Of a stretch of 64,000 bases of DNA, positions 26,582 through 36,327 are shown one piece after another; the stretch's first letter is position 1; each line of letters starts with the position of its first letter. The stretch is from Candidatus Poribacteria bacterium (lineage in GTDB: Bacteria; Poribacteria; WGA-4E; WGA-3G), in contig JAJEJA010000094.1 in NCBI GenBank assembly GCA_022828145.1, positions 1-64,000 of the forward strand, given 5' to 3'. Below the pieces are notes generated by a model. It saw nothing but the letters and a program-made list of their open reading frames with translations. It was not told where the DNA came from and did no database searches. The position numbers and the translations under genes were made by a program.

Positions 26582-28197
26582 GCAATGCCTGAAGGAACTT
26601 CCTGCACCACAGGAATAACATAAGATCGGATAGTCACCCCATCTATCGACTCTGTTTGGACACGGGGTTCCGGTTTGGCGCGATGATCAAAAACGACGTA
26701 ATATCCTTCACGCACACGTTCTAATTTGAGATATGCGGACAGTTGCTTCTTACCCGCATCATAGAAACGTTCTCCCTCCCAAATCTTTGTTTCAACGATA
26801 TATTTGTGCCCGTTGTGAACGATAATCATGTCCATCCTGCCACGTCCCGTTTGTGTTTCAAGGAACATTGCACCACGAATCAGACTGACAAACTGGTCAA
26901 GATAGGCGTATAAAAGGTCTTGACCAACAAATTCTTTCGGTGTTTCTGGTACTTGGAGTATCCGATACCCTGCGCGCGCAATGAAATTCTGGAAGTTGTC
27001 AAGAAGCAGTTCCATATTGATTTGTCCTGTCGGTGTGAGATAGTCCATAAAAACGGTATCTTCAGGGAGGTAGTCCTGCTCAAGTCCATTTACCTCAGGT
27101 TTGAATGCCTGTAGAATGCAGTACTGGTAAATTGGATTTACGATTTGACACATCCCATCCTGTGCTTTTCCAATCACACCGAGTGTAGCAAGTTCACTGA
27201 CGATGTCTCTACGTGGGTTGAAGCGGACACCCCTTTCATAAGAAACGATTCGCATCAGGATATTTTTATAACTTGGATCTCTACGGATATTTGTCATCAA
27301 ATGTGTGAGATTGGTGTTGTCTTCTTCACATATATCTATGTGTGCCTGTGCAAAGTGTGTCATTGTAATAGTTTCTGTTTTTGGGATGTCCATCTCCTCT
27401 GTGAGTATCTGAGCGAATCGGTTGACAAGGAAGGGTTGGCCAGCAGTCTGTCTATGGATATTCTCAATTACGTCTGGATGAAAGTCTTGACCAATTTCAT
27501 CTGTATACTGAGCAAGTAACTCACACACCTGATCCAAAGTGAAGTTCGGCAATATGAATTCATCCTGTATATTGAAAGGTGAAATAGAGCGGTCAAGATT
27601 AAGTTGTGCAATACTTTTAACACCTACAATACTGACGCTGAAGGGACATTCACGCATAGAACGATGAACATAGATATTGCGGAGTGCATGCAAGAAACCT
27701 CCCACGGCATCACTGGGAATACCATCAAATTCGTCAATAATGAGAACAAGTTTCTCGTCTCCGAGAATAGTTCCAAACTGTTGAAAGAATCTGAGCATTG
27801 CAACGTGATCAGTTAACTTTGTGTTTTCCAAGTATCGGTTTAACGTTTCAGATGGCACATATCCGCGTTTCTCAAAGACACATTTAATCTCCTCGTATAT
27901 GCTTTCATAAAGTGATGGATAAAAATCGGATACGTTATAGTCTTCATAAATCTCAAAATTCAGTTCAATTGGAAAGTATGTTTCTTGCCGATCAGTTATG
28001 AGTGCATCAAGAGCCCATTGGAAGAATGTCGTTTTGCCAGTCTGTCGAGGGGCAAATATGACGATATACCGTCCTTGCTTGACGCGGTTGATGAAATCAG
28101 CGAGCTCTGTCTTGCGTGAGACAACGTAATGATCTTCAGGATTCACGGGACCGTAAGTGCTGAATGTCTTCATTTTTTTCATGTTTTCACTTGTCAT
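26578..28197 (-). CDS. AAA-type ATPase with C-terminal PD-(D/E)XK nuclease-like domain
   Basis: The 539 residues begin with an ATPase of the AAA-like/STAND-related sort: Walker A APRQTGKTT (residues 49-57), Walker B KLVLIIDEFD (about 150), a sensor region and a winged-helix-like part. The C-terminal 90 residues carry a restriction-like nuclease signature, RMDMIIVHNGHKYIVETKIW, with the Asp, Glu and Lys spaced as in PD-(D/E)XK enzymes. The combination is common in mobile or defence-like orphan genes. It stands alone, convergent with the antitoxin-like frame and near an orphan hsdS. Role unknown. Confidence 0.8.
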   Translation of the reverse strand: MTSENMKKMKTFSTYGPVNPEDHYVVSRKTELADFINRVKQGRYIVIFAPRQTGKTTFFQWALDALITDRQETYFPIELNFEIYEDYNVSDFYPSLYESIYEEIKCVFEKRGYVPSETLNRYLENTKLTDHVAMLRFFQQFGTILGDEKLVLIIDEFDGIPSDAVGGFLHALRNIYVHRSMRECPFSVSIVGVKSIAQLNLDRSISPFNIQDEFILPNFTLDQVCELLAQYTDEIGQDFHPDVIENIHRQTAGQPFLVNRFAQILTEEMDIPKTETITMTHFAQAHIDICEEDNTNLTHLMTNIRRDPSYKNILMRIVSYERGVRFNPRRDIVSELATLGVIGKAQDGMCQIVNPIYQYCILQAFKPEVNGLEQDYLPEDTVFMDYLTPTGQINMELLLDNFQNFIARAGYRILQVPETPKEFVGQDLLYAYLDQFVSLIRGAMFLETQTGRGRMDMIIVHNGHKYIVETKIWEGERFYDAGKKQLSAYLKLERVREGYYVVFDHRAKPEPRVQTESIDGVTIRSYVIPVVQEVPSGIA

Positions 28198-28360
28198 GAT
28201 TGTGGAGATTGTAGTCTAACATGAGTTGTCTAACTTGCTACATAGTGCTTATATCATAGCACTATACACTAATAAAGACAAGTGAGATGTTGTGGATGGG
28301 TGTGTAAAGTCTTTGTCCCTTCTTCAAATTGCCTCTTATACTAAAAAAGAGTCGTCTATT

Positions 28361-28389
28361 TTGCAAAAAAGTGCTAAAATACGTATTAG
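28361..28389 (+). promoter_or_regulatory. Probable promoter of the sulfatase operon
   Basis: TTGCAA at 28361-28366, 17 bases, TATTAG at 28384-28389. It lies about 50 bases before the ATG at 28445, which has AAGGA upstream. Confidence 0.4.
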
Positions 28390-28444
28390 AGTATTCCTCT
28401 GGGTTGTTTTAATGACTTCAGTTTTACCATAAAGGACACTATAT

Positions 28445-29146
28445 ATGGCATCGAAAATTGAAAAAGTCTTCCGATCTCCTTACGCTGTGCCTAACGGTTT
28501 GCAAGTCACAGATGACGGATTGTGGATAGTTGACCAGATTACTGATAGAGTTGCATTGGTTGAGATAACTTGTGATCCAGATTATCAAGTACCTAAACTT
28601 ATCCGTGACATTCCAAGCGATTCTTCAAATACAAGCGGGATGGCTTATGGGGAAGGTGCGCTTTGGTTAGCAGCAAACGGTCCTGGGGATCGATGGCGTG
28701 CAGTCAGAGATACGGATGCTAAACCCGGTGCTGGAGAAATCTTCAAGGTGGATCCTACTACGGGGAAAACACTTGGACGGTATCCTGTCCCTGAAGGGGG
28801 TGGAACCCACGGTGTTGAATACGATAACTTTGATCCAGGACATCTATGGGTACAAACACTCAAAAACCAAGAAATTCACAAGGTTAGAACTTCTGACTGG
28901 TCAATCATACACACCTTGCCCTTACCTTACGGCAGAGCACACGGTACAGTAAGGGTTGAAGATGGTCTGTGGGTAACACATACATCAGAACGGGTTATCG
29001 TCAAACTTAACCTTGAAACAGGTGATATTCTGGATACGATTGAAGTATCAGAACACTATCCAGAGCCGCACGGTTTGTCTATCTATGGAGATGACTTCCT
29101 CTATTGTGATGCATCATCAGGATGGGTAGCAAAGATATCATCGTGA
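28445..29146 (+). CDS. Streptogramin-lyase-like/NHL beta-propeller protein
   Basis: The 233 residues form propeller blades of the Vgb/SMP-30 type (VPNGLQVTDDGLWIVDQITDRVALVEI, GTHGVEYDNFDPGHLWVQT, LNLETGDILDTIEVSEHYPEPHGLSIYGDDFLYC). True virginiamycin B lyases have catalytic His and Glu that I cannot assign here. No signal peptide is present, so the protein is likely cytoplasmic. It is the first gene of a + strand group with aldehyde dehydrogenase, sulfatase and alcohol dehydrogenase genes, which suggests a substrate-linked catabolic job. Confidence 0.78.
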   Translation: MASKIEKVFRSPYAVPNGLQVTDDGLWIVDQITDRVALVEITCDPDYQVPKLIRDIPSDSSNTSGMAYGEGALWLAANGPGDRWRAVRDTDAKPGAGEIFKVDPTTGKTLGRYPVPEGGGTHGVEYDNFDPGHLWVQTLKNQEIHKVRTSDWSIIHTLPLPYGRAHGTVRVEDGLWVTHTSERVIVKLNLETGDILDTIEVSEHYPEPHGLSIYGDDFLYCDASSGWVAKISS

Positions 29147-29182
29147 ATAACCTACACCAAAAACAGAACCGGTAAGAACACT

Positions 29183-30589
29183 ATGATACACATACCAATT
29201 CTTCGAGCTGGACGAACTTATAGAAGCTTAAATACTTTAGTCGTTCCCCATATCAGGACGGATGAACCTTTTGTAGAGGTAAGCCAAGCCAATACAGGTT
29301 TAATAGCAAAAGACCTGCGCGATCTACCTATTCACAAGCAAACGTTATCTCAATATACTGTCCAAGAATTGATATCAATGTGTAATGCAGCAGCAGACCT
29401 ATTCACAACTGCAGATTTACCGCTTGATACAGGAACGCAATCACCTACGGATTATATCAAACAGGTATCAGGAACAACTGGATTACCGGAGACACTTTGC
29501 CGTGATAATATGGCAAAGATAGAAGGGATGTTAAAGAATATTGAAACTGTGTTAGATGGTCTGACGCGGGGGTTGGACTTACGTATTCTTGACTCAGGCT
29601 GGGGAGTACAAAATGATCGCATGCTGAGCTATGTCTGTGAAACAGATTCACTCGGCGCTGTGTTACCAAGTAATTCCCCTGGTGTCCATTCCCTTTGGAT
29701 TCCTGCTGTCCCTCTAAAAGTTCCGCTTGTCTTGAAACCGGGTCGTGAAGAACCGTGGACGCCGTATCGGATATCCCAGGCATTTATGGAAGTTGGTGTG
29801 CCACCAGAGGCATTTAGTTTCTATCCAACCGATTATCCCGGTGCGAATGAGATTCTATTCCGCTGTGGTAGATCAATGCTGTTTGGTGGCGGTGCAACTG
29901 TTGCACCGTGGTTGAATGATCCTCGTGTGGAGATTCACGGACCGGGGAGAAGTAAAATACTCATTCATCAGAGAGAAAATAAGAACTGGCATGATTATCT
30001 TGACTTAATGGTTGAGTCGGTATCAAAGAACGGGGGTCGGTCATGTATTAACGCATCTGGAGTCTGGACAACATCGCATGGTGAAGAGGTTGCAGAAGCA
30101 TTATCAGATCGTCTGGCGAGCATTGAGCCGAAACCCCTTGACCATCCTCAAGCTGGAATCGCAGCATGGGCAAATCCCAAAGCAGCACACAGCATTTCTT
30201 CCCTCATTGATCAACATCTCAAGCAGAACGGTGCAATAGAATTGACAACGGGTGATCGCGTGGTCGAATTAAATGGATGCACGTTCCTGAGACCGACGGT
30301 TATCTGGTGTGAAGACCCTGAACACCCGTTAGCAAACACCGAATTTCCATTCCCATTTGTAAGCGTGGTAGAAGTTCCTTATACTGAAATCGTAGATTCA
30401 ATAGACGCAACGCTTGTCGCTACAGTAATATCCGATGACGAAGAATTAATACAGAGACTATCAGCTACACCACTTGTGGACCGGTTGAATATTGGCGCAA
30501 TTCCGACAAACAGGATATCTTGGGATAGTCCGCACGAAGGAAATCTGTTTGAACATCTATATCGGCAACGCGCTTTTCAGTATGCTTAG
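29183..30589 (+). CDS. Aldehyde dehydrogenase family protein
   Basis: The 468 residues follow the ALDH fold: a cofactor-binding half (LGAVLPSNSPGVHSLWIPAVPLKVPLVLKPG, FGGGATVAPWL) and a catalytic half with the nucleophile Cys in KNGGRSCINASGVW. Similarity to the usual ALDH core is loose and the C-terminal part is short, so an acyl-CoA reductase (LuxC-like) activity is possible. It is 36 bases after the propeller gene and 21 bases before the sulfatase, with an alcohol dehydrogenase gene beyond. An aldehyde released or made in that pathway would be its natural substrate. Confidence 0.78.
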   Translation: MIHIPILRAGRTYRSLNTLVVPHIRTDEPFVEVSQANTGLIAKDLRDLPIHKQTLSQYTVQELISMCNAAADLFTTADLPLDTGTQSPTDYIKQVSGTTGLPETLCRDNMAKIEGMLKNIETVLDGLTRGLDLRILDSGWGVQNDRMLSYVCETDSLGAVLPSNSPGVHSLWIPAVPLKVPLVLKPGREEPWTPYRISQAFMEVGVPPEAFSFYPTDYPGANEILFRCGRSMLFGGGATVAPWLNDPRVEIHGPGRSKILIHQRENKNWHDYLDLMVESVSKNGGRSCINASGVWTTSHGEEVAEALSDRLASIEPKPLDHPQAGIAAWANPKAAHSISSLIDQHLKQNGAIELTTGDRVVELNGCTFLRPTVIWCEDPEHPLANTEFPFPFVSVVEVPYTEIVDSIDATLVATVISDDEELIQRLSATPLVDRLNIGAIPTNRISWDSPHEGNLFEHLYRQRAFQYA

Positions 30590-30610
30590 CTGAATTGTGA
30601 GGAACCCACT

Positions 30611-32113
30611 ATGACAGAGAAACCCAACATTATTTTGATCTATGCTGATGATCTCGGACGGGGAATGCTGAGCTGCTATGGACAGCAACATTTTGAGACA
30701 CCGAATATTGATAGACTTGCCAACGAAGGTAAACGTTTTAATCACGCTTACGGTTGTGCTTTCTGTGCCCCATCTCGTGCCAGTATGTTGACAGGTATAC
30801 ACGATTGCCACGAAGGAAGATGGACATACACTAAAGCTGGAATTTATAAGAGTATCAGTTCAGGTGAAATGAATGCGAGTGAAATATCAGAATTAATCCA
30901 TACGACCGGTATTCAAGCAAGTGCTGATGATGTCTTTTTGGCACAGATCGCAGAACACGCGGGTTATGCGACTGGACAAATTGGGAAACTGGAATGGGGT
31001 TTTGCAACAACTGCTGACCGAATTCGGCGTCATGGATGGCAGTATCATTACGGTTATTATGATCATCAGCGGTGTCACGGGTTTTATCCGCCATTCCTCT
31101 TTGAAAACGGAGAATTGAAAGAGATACCGGGTAATACACATGCAGACTGCGGGAAGCATCCCAATTCAGAATCTGCTGAGAACATGGAAATCCGTAGCGA
31201 TCGTCAGGGAAAAGCAGTATATTCTCAGGACATTTTTGACGATAAGATCAGAACGTATCTACGATCACACAAAGATAAACCGTTCTTCCTCTACCACCCA
31301 TCACAGATACCTCACGGACCAATTTCTATCCCAGAAATACATCCATCGGTTAGACATTTAGATGGATTAACTGAATACGAAAAAGAATACGCTTCTATGG
31401 TTCTAAGGTTAGATACGACTGTTGGGATAATTTTAGATGAACTTGACACGCTTGGTATTGATGACCGAACGATGATAATCTTTACATCTGATAACGGACA
31501 CGAAGTTTACTATCGTCAACAAGGACGCACAACCGGAAGACAAAACGATTTAGCAGGAGACAAATTAGATGACATTACATCAAAGTTCTATTCTGAGACG
31601 TGTGGCGACATATTCAATGGAAATGATGGTATGGCTGGATTGAAGTTCTCAAGTTGGGAAGGCGGAACACGACTCCCTTTCATCGTCCGTTATCCAGGTA
31701 TTACTGCTCCAGATAGTGTGTCTAACCACCAACTCGCTAATTACGATCTGCTGCCTACGCTTGCCGAGTTACTTGACGTTGAATTACCAGAAGACAAGGA
31801 TGGTATTTCTCTACTGCCAACGCTGCAAGAACAACCCGAGATGCAGCAGCATCATGAGTACATAGTTTATGCATCCCGCTTGGGCCCAGCTATCGTAACG
31901 TCAGATGGGTGGAAATCACGTTACATCAATAAAACAGATAGTTTTCAACTCTATAATCTTGAGGAAGATTATCGCGAAGAAAAAGATATTTCCAAAGAAC
32001 ATCCCGATCTTGTGAACAGACTGAGTGATTGGTTACGCAACGCATGTGATGGGGACTATCAGAACGGTACACCACAGGCACATTTATCTGAAATTTCTCA
32101 ATCTACTAAGTAA
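30611..32113 (+). CDS. Type I formylglycine-dependent sulfatase
   Basis: The 500-residue enzyme has the arylsulfatase start (PNIILIYADDLGRGMLSCYG, with the metal-binding Asp pair) and the activation motif CAPSRASMLTG, in which Cys is converted to formylglycine by a separate enzyme. FTSDNGHEVYY supplies further metal ligands. No signal peptide is seen, so it may act in the cytoplasm or be exported in another way. GAGGAA precedes the ATG. Sulfatases of this type strip sulfate from polysaccharides and other esters; the substrate is not evident. Confidence 0.93.
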   Translation: MTEKPNIILIYADDLGRGMLSCYGQQHFETPNIDRLANEGKRFNHAYGCAFCAPSRASMLTGIHDCHEGRWTYTKAGIYKSISSGEMNASEISELIHTTGIQASADDVFLAQIAEHAGYATGQIGKLEWGFATTADRIRRHGWQYHYGYYDHQRCHGFYPPFLFENGELKEIPGNTHADCGKHPNSESAENMEIRSDRQGKAVYSQDIFDDKIRTYLRSHKDKPFFLYHPSQIPHGPISIPEIHPSVRHLDGLTEYEKEYASMVLRLDTTVGIILDELDTLGIDDRTMIIFTSDNGHEVYYRQQGRTTGRQNDLAGDKLDDITSKFYSETCGDIFNGNDGMAGLKFSSWEGGTRLPFIVRYPGITAPDSVSNHQLANYDLLPTLAELLDVELPEDKDGISLLPTLQEQPEMQQHHEYIVYASRLGPAIVTSDGWKSRYINKTDSFQLYNLEEDYREEKDISKEHPDLVNRLSDWLRNACDGDYQNGTPQAHLSEISQSTK

Positions 32114-32123
32114 TACTTTATGC

Positions 32124-33254
32124 ATGAATTCCTTTGATACTGTTTTGACACAACGCGTCATCTTTGGTAATAACACCATTGAGAAACTTGATGAATATGT
32201 TAGTGCACTTGGTGGCAGTCGCGTCTTAATAGTAACTGATCCAGGCATTGAGGAAGCGGGTATTCTGAATAGAGCTCAGGCTGCACTGGATAGTGAAAAG
32301 ATTCCCTGTTCTGTGTTTAGTGATGTAGATTCAAACCCAACAACGAAACATGTGGATGCAGCAGTTCATTACGCAAAAACCCATTCACAGATAGACCTTA
32401 TTGTAGGACTTGGCGGTGGAAGTGCAATGGATACGGCAAAAGGGGTGAATTTCCTACTAACGAACGGCGGGAGAATGGAAGACTACTGGGGAACGAACAG
32501 AGCAACAAAACCTATGCTGCCCTCTATCGGAATCCCTACAACCATTGGCACTGGAAGTGAGGCACAATCCTACGCGCTCATTTCACAGGAAGATACACAC
32601 ATCAAGATGGCTTGTGGCGATAAAAAAGCACAATTTAGAACGGTAGTGTTAGACCCGACACTAACCCAATCTTTACCGAGAGAAGTCGCAGCAATAACGG
32701 GAATTGATGCAATCGCACATGCAGTTGAAAGTTATGTTTGCACAAGACGCAACCCCATGTCACAGATGTTTTCATCACACGCCTGGAATCTTCTTAATGA
32801 ACACTATGAATCGGCACTTGAAAGACAGGAAGGGCAGAACAGCGAGGCACGAGGAAAGATGTTGTTTGGTGCCTATTTGGCAGGTCTGGGAATAGAAAAT
32901 TCCATGCTCGGTGCAGCACACGCTTGTGCAAACCCATTAACAGCCAGATACGGAATTACACACGGAATCGCTGTAGCTTTGATGTTACCACACGTTATCA
33001 GATTCAATAAAGAGGTAGTTGAAGAACTTTACAGCGAATTCTACGCTGCAGATACGATAGTAGACAGAATCGAACATTTAAAGAGAATTGGTGAATTACC
33101 GAACACTATACAGGAATGTCATGTTCAAAACAGTGTAGATTCAAACGACATTCCTGCTTTAGCAAATGACGCTGCAGATCAGTGGACTGCTCAGTTTAAC
33201 CCACGTCCTTTAGAGGTCCGGGACATTATAGACCTATATAAGGAAATTTTTTGA
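32124..33254 (+). CDS. Iron-containing (group III) alcohol dehydrogenase
   Basis: The chosen ATG at 32124 starts MNSFDTVLTQRVIFGNNT, the usual beginning of this family; an upstream frame start at 32025 would overlap the sulfatase gene. The NAD-binding loop is VGLGGGSAMDTAKG. Metal ligands appear in GIDAIAHAVE (Asp, His), MLGAAHACANPL (His) and YGITHG (His). It begins 10 bases after the sulfatase stop. Together with the aldehyde dehydrogenase it could interconvert an alcohol, aldehyde and acid arising from a sulfated substrate. No good ribosome site is visible, so coupling to the sulfatase gene is likely. Confidence 0.9.
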   Translation: MNSFDTVLTQRVIFGNNTIEKLDEYVSALGGSRVLIVTDPGIEEAGILNRAQAALDSEKIPCSVFSDVDSNPTTKHVDAAVHYAKTHSQIDLIVGLGGGSAMDTAKGVNFLLTNGGRMEDYWGTNRATKPMLPSIGIPTTIGTGSEAQSYALISQEDTHIKMACGDKKAQFRTVVLDPTLTQSLPREVAAITGIDAIAHAVESYVCTRRNPMSQMFSSHAWNLLNEHYESALERQEGQNSEARGKMLFGAYLAGLGIENSMLGAAHACANPLTARYGITHGIAVALMLPHVIRFNKEVVEELYSEFYAADTIVDRIEHLKRIGELPNTIQECHVQNSVDSNDIPALANDAADQWTAQFNPRPLEVRDIIDLYKEIF

Positions 33255-33301
33255 AAATTCAATGTAGCACATTCTGTTAGATTGTGCCTGTGAAACACGG
33301 G

Positions 33302-33320
33302 GAATGCCATTAAGGCATTC
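33302..33320 (+). terminator. Hairpin after the alcohol dehydrogenase gene
   Basis: GAATGCC, ATTAA loop, GGCATTC. No T-run follows directly, so rho-independent termination is uncertain. Similar sequence (AATGCCAT...ATTCATA.CGTTGATTT) occurs at 24015-24045, pointing to a dispersed repeat. Confidence 0.35.
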
Positions 33321-33385
33321 ATACCGTTGATTTACTAAAAGTTTGCACTACAAATATTAACTAATTAGCAATAATCTACAAAACT

Positions 33386-34585
33386 ATGAAAAGCCAAGAC
33401 TATAAAAAGATTAGAAAACTAACATTCAGCTTAATAGTATGTGTTCTGACTATCTTTATTGTCCAATATACCCGTGCCAACTGGACAAGTTTCCGCGGAA
33501 ATTCGCAACTGACAGGGGTTGCAAACTCACAACTACCGGAAAAACTCGAATTACTTTGGACTTTTAAAGCAGGTGACATGATTGAGTCTACCGCTGCAAT
33601 TGTTGATAATGTTGTGTACCTAAGTGCATTAGATGGTATTCTCTATGCGATTGACACACAAAACGGGGAAAGTCTGTGGACGTATAGTACGGAGTCATCT
33701 ATTAAATCTTCACCGTCCTATCAGGATGGGGTCGTCTATTTTGGTGATGGAGATGGTATTTTTCATGCGGTGGATGTAGAGACGCAAAAAAGACTATGGC
33801 AATTTCAGACTGAAGGAGAGATTATCTCATCAGCAAATTTTCTGGATGATAACGTACTGTTCGGCTCCTATGATGGATTCCTATACTGTCTCAACAAGAA
33901 TAGCGGCGACCTGAATTGGAAATACGAAACTGAAGGATATGTTCACGGGACTCCTGCTGTCTGGTCCCAGACTGATGATAAGGATATCAAACAAGATTAT
34001 GCAATTGTTACGGGTTGCGATAGTTATCTACGTGTGATTAACATTCATGATGGTACACAGGCTCAGCAAGTTGACCTGGGTGCTTATGTCGGAGCAAGTC
34101 CAGCGATTTCTAATTTTGAGTCTATATCGGACACCCCCTCTCCCGTTGCTAATAGTTTATGGAGAGCATTCTGTGGGACTTATGGAAACGAGGTTTTGGG
34201 AATAGACCTGACATCAGGGGATATTGTATGGCACTATGAAAATCCTGAACGTCAGCTGCCGTTTTTTTCGTCTGCTGCGATAACGAAAAACATCGTTGTC
34301 ATTGGTGGAAGAGATAAGATGGTTCACGCACTATCCCCTGAGACAGGTGAAATGATATGGACTTTCACAGCGAAATCACGAATTGAATCTTCACCTGTGA
34401 TCATAGGGAACCGTGTGTTTTTCGGTACGACGCGCGGCGTTTTTATCGGTTTGGATATTGCTAACGGAAAGAGCGTTTGGGAATTTGAAACGGGTTCATC
34501 TATCGTCGCGTCCCCGAGTGTTGCTGATGGCAAAATATACATAGGAACGGAAGACGGTATTCTATATTGCTTCGGTGAGAAATAG
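33386..34585 (+). CDS. Exported BamB-like PQQ beta-propeller protein
   Basis: The 399-residue protein opens with an N-terminal membrane/signal helix (LTFSLIVCVLTIFIVQYTRA) and then NWTSFRGNSQLTG, a start typical of PQQ-repeat propellers in this window. Eight or so blades follow, each with an AIDTQNGESLWTY-like turn. BamB itself is an outer-membrane lipoprotein; no lipobox is present. No ribosome site is obvious before the ATG. It is the third exported propeller in the window and stands alone, with a gap of about 130 bases before it. Confidence 0.85.
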   Translation: MKSQDYKKIRKLTFSLIVCVLTIFIVQYTRANWTSFRGNSQLTGVANSQLPEKLELLWTFKAGDMIESTAAIVDNVVYLSALDGILYAIDTQNGESLWTYSTESSIKSSPSYQDGVVYFGDGDGIFHAVDVETQKRLWQFQTEGEIISSANFLDDNVLFGSYDGFLYCLNKNSGDLNWKYETEGYVHGTPAVWSQTDDKDIKQDYAIVTGCDSYLRVINIHDGTQAQQVDLGAYVGASPAISNFESISDTPSPVANSLWRAFCGTYGNEVLGIDLTSGDIVWHYENPERQLPFFSSAAITKNIVVIGGRDKMVHALSPETGEMIWTFTAKSRIESSPVIIGNRVFFGTTRGVFIGLDIANGKSVWEFETGSSIVASPSVADGKIYIGTEDGILYCFGEK

Positions 34586-34625
34586 CAGACTGTTCAGCTG
34601 CAACATATATCATATAGCGAATAGT

Positions 34626-34655
34626 TTGTTTTTTTGGCTATACTTGTGGTAGAAT
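34626..34655 (+). promoter_or_regulatory. Probable promoter of the radical SAM gene
   Basis: TTGTTT at 34626-34631, 18 bases, TAGAAT at 34650-34655 preceded by TGG. The CDS begins at 34710 after AAGGAT. Confidence 0.4.
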
Positions 34656-34709
34656 TAAAAAAGAGTTAGGTAATTGCCACGCTACACGTAATAAGATAAG
34701 GATCATAAT

Positions 34710-36050
34710 ATGTCTAAATCAATACCAGAACCAGCTACAGCAGGAATTGAGTCAAAAGATACGACAGTGGGAAGTGTTTTTGTTTCCAATTACCCTCCGT
34801 ATTCTACCTGGAATGAAGCTACAGTTCCTGAAGTACATGATGCATTGACCGAGAAACCGCGTAAAGATGCGTTACTCGGCTTGTATATGCACATTCCGTT
34901 CTGTCGTAAGCGGTGTAAATTCTGCTATTTTCGCGTCTATACTGATAAGAATAGCTCAGAAATTGACACATATCTAAACGCACTTGCTAAAGAGATAGAA
35001 ATCTACAGCAGACAACCAGCAATTGCAGATAGACCCTTACACTTTGTTTATTTCGGTGGCGGAACACCATCATATATCAGTGTTAAACATCTAACAAACT
35101 TAGTAGATAGAGTCAAAAAAGTAATGCCTTGGGATGCGGCTGAAGAGATAGCATTTGAGTGTGAACCCGGAACGCTCACACAGAAGAAATTAGAAGCAAT
35201 AAAACATATCGGTGTAACACGGTTAAGTCTCGGCGTTGAAAACCTGAACGATGACATATTAGCAGAAAATGGAAGAGCACATCTATCAAAAGAGGTATAT
35301 CGCATTGCACCTTGGATCCAAGAGTTGGATTTTGAGCAGGTCAATATGGACCTCATATCAGGCATGATCGGAGAAACATGGGAAAGTTGGAGAGACACTG
35401 TAAAGAAGACTATAGAACTCAACCCCGACTGTGTCACCGTATATCAACTTGAGTTGCCATTTAATACTGTATATTCAAAAGACATTCTCGGTGGAGACGC
35501 CTTACCTGTGGCTGATTGGAAACTGAAGCGGGAGTGGCATCAATATGCATTTGAACAGTTTGAGAAAGCAGGTTATGCACAATCAAGCGCATACACTGTC
35601 ATAAAGAAAGACCAACCCTCAAAATTTGTATATCGGGATGCAGTCTGGCAAGGAAACGATATGATTGGAACTGGCGTCGCATCTTTTTCACATCTCAGCG
35701 GAATTCATTTCCAAAATGCTCCGTCTTGGGGGGACTATCTCGGCAATTTGGAGGAAGATAAACTCCCTGTCTATCGTGCACTCAAACTGACAGAGGCAGA
35801 AAAATTGACACGAGAGATGATTCTGCAACTTAAACTCGGTAAAATCAGACCCTCCTATTTCCGGGCAAAATTCAACGCAGATATTCTTAAGATATATGCT
35901 GAGGCATATCAGAAACTCCAGAATGATGGCATGTTGGTCATCAAGTCAAAATCTGATGAGATACAATTGACAGAACGCGGATTACTTAGAGTTGATAGCC
36001 TTCTACCAGAGTTTTATGCACCCGAATATCAGAATACAAGATACACTTAA
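34710..36050 (+). CDS. HemW-like radical SAM protein
   Basis: The 446 residues contain the CX3CX2C iron-sulphur motif in HIPFCRKRCKFCYFRVY, the SAM-binding GGGTP motif in VYFGGGTPSYIS, and the ECEPGT block of the HemN/HemW family. The fourth Cys found in true coproporphyrinogen oxidase HemN (CX3CX2CXC) is absent, so this is more like HemW, a haem chaperone, or a divergent enzyme such as a haem-using methyltransferase relative. The C-terminal part (LTEAEKLTREMILQLKLGKI) matches the HemN C-terminal domain. It is followed by the DUF433 pair and a PaaK-like gene. Confidence 0.85.
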   Translation: MSKSIPEPATAGIESKDTTVGSVFVSNYPPYSTWNEATVPEVHDALTEKPRKDALLGLYMHIPFCRKRCKFCYFRVYTDKNSSEIDTYLNALAKEIEIYSRQPAIADRPLHFVYFGGGTPSYISVKHLTNLVDRVKKVMPWDAAEEIAFECEPGTLTQKKLEAIKHIGVTRLSLGVENLNDDILAENGRAHLSKEVYRIAPWIQELDFEQVNMDLISGMIGETWESWRDTVKKTIELNPDCVTVYQLELPFNTVYSKDILGGDALPVADWKLKREWHQYAFEQFEKAGYAQSSAYTVIKKDQPSKFVYRDAVWQGNDMIGTGVASFSHLSGIHFQNAPSWGDYLGNLEEDKLPVYRALKLTEAEKLTREMILQLKLGKIRPSYFRAKFNADILKIYAEAYQKLQNDGMLVIKSKSDEIQLTERGLLRVDSLLPEFYAPEYQNTRYT

Positions 36051-36093
36051 TCTCTGCTGGAATTGTTTATTAAGATTTACTGAGGTGTAAGAT

Positions 36094-36327
36094 ATGGATA
36101 AGAAACTAATTCAATCGGACCCTTCAATAATGATGGGTAAACCTGTGGTTGCAGGTACTCGTATTACTGTTGAACTAATCTTGGAAAAACTTGCTGCAGG
36201 TGAAACGGTCCAACAATTACTTGATGAATACCCACGGTTGACTAGCAAAGGAGTTTTTGCTGCGATTAATTTTGCTGCACAAGTCCTTCGTGCTGATGTA
36301 ATTTACCCCATCCGTGAAGATAGTTAA
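36094..36327 (+). CDS. DUF433 antitoxin-like protein
   Basis: A 77-residue DUF433 protein (IQSDPSIMMGKPVVAGTRITVELILEKLAAGETVQQLLDEYPRL), a small winged/helix-turn-helix family usually paired with a DUF5615 PIN-like partner in toxin-antitoxin-type units. GAGGTG precedes the ATG. Its last base overlaps the start of the partner gene (TAATG), typical of translational coupling. It looks intact although the partner is interrupted. Confidence 0.9.
   Translation: MDKKLIQSDPSIMMGKPVVAGTRITVELILEKLAAGETVQQLLDEYPRLTSKGVFAAINFAAQVLRADVIYPIREDS

Noticed and set aside
33302..33320. Hairpin as a firm rho-independent terminator
   Set aside because: No T-run follows, and similar sequence occurs at another place, so I list it only as a weak candidate.
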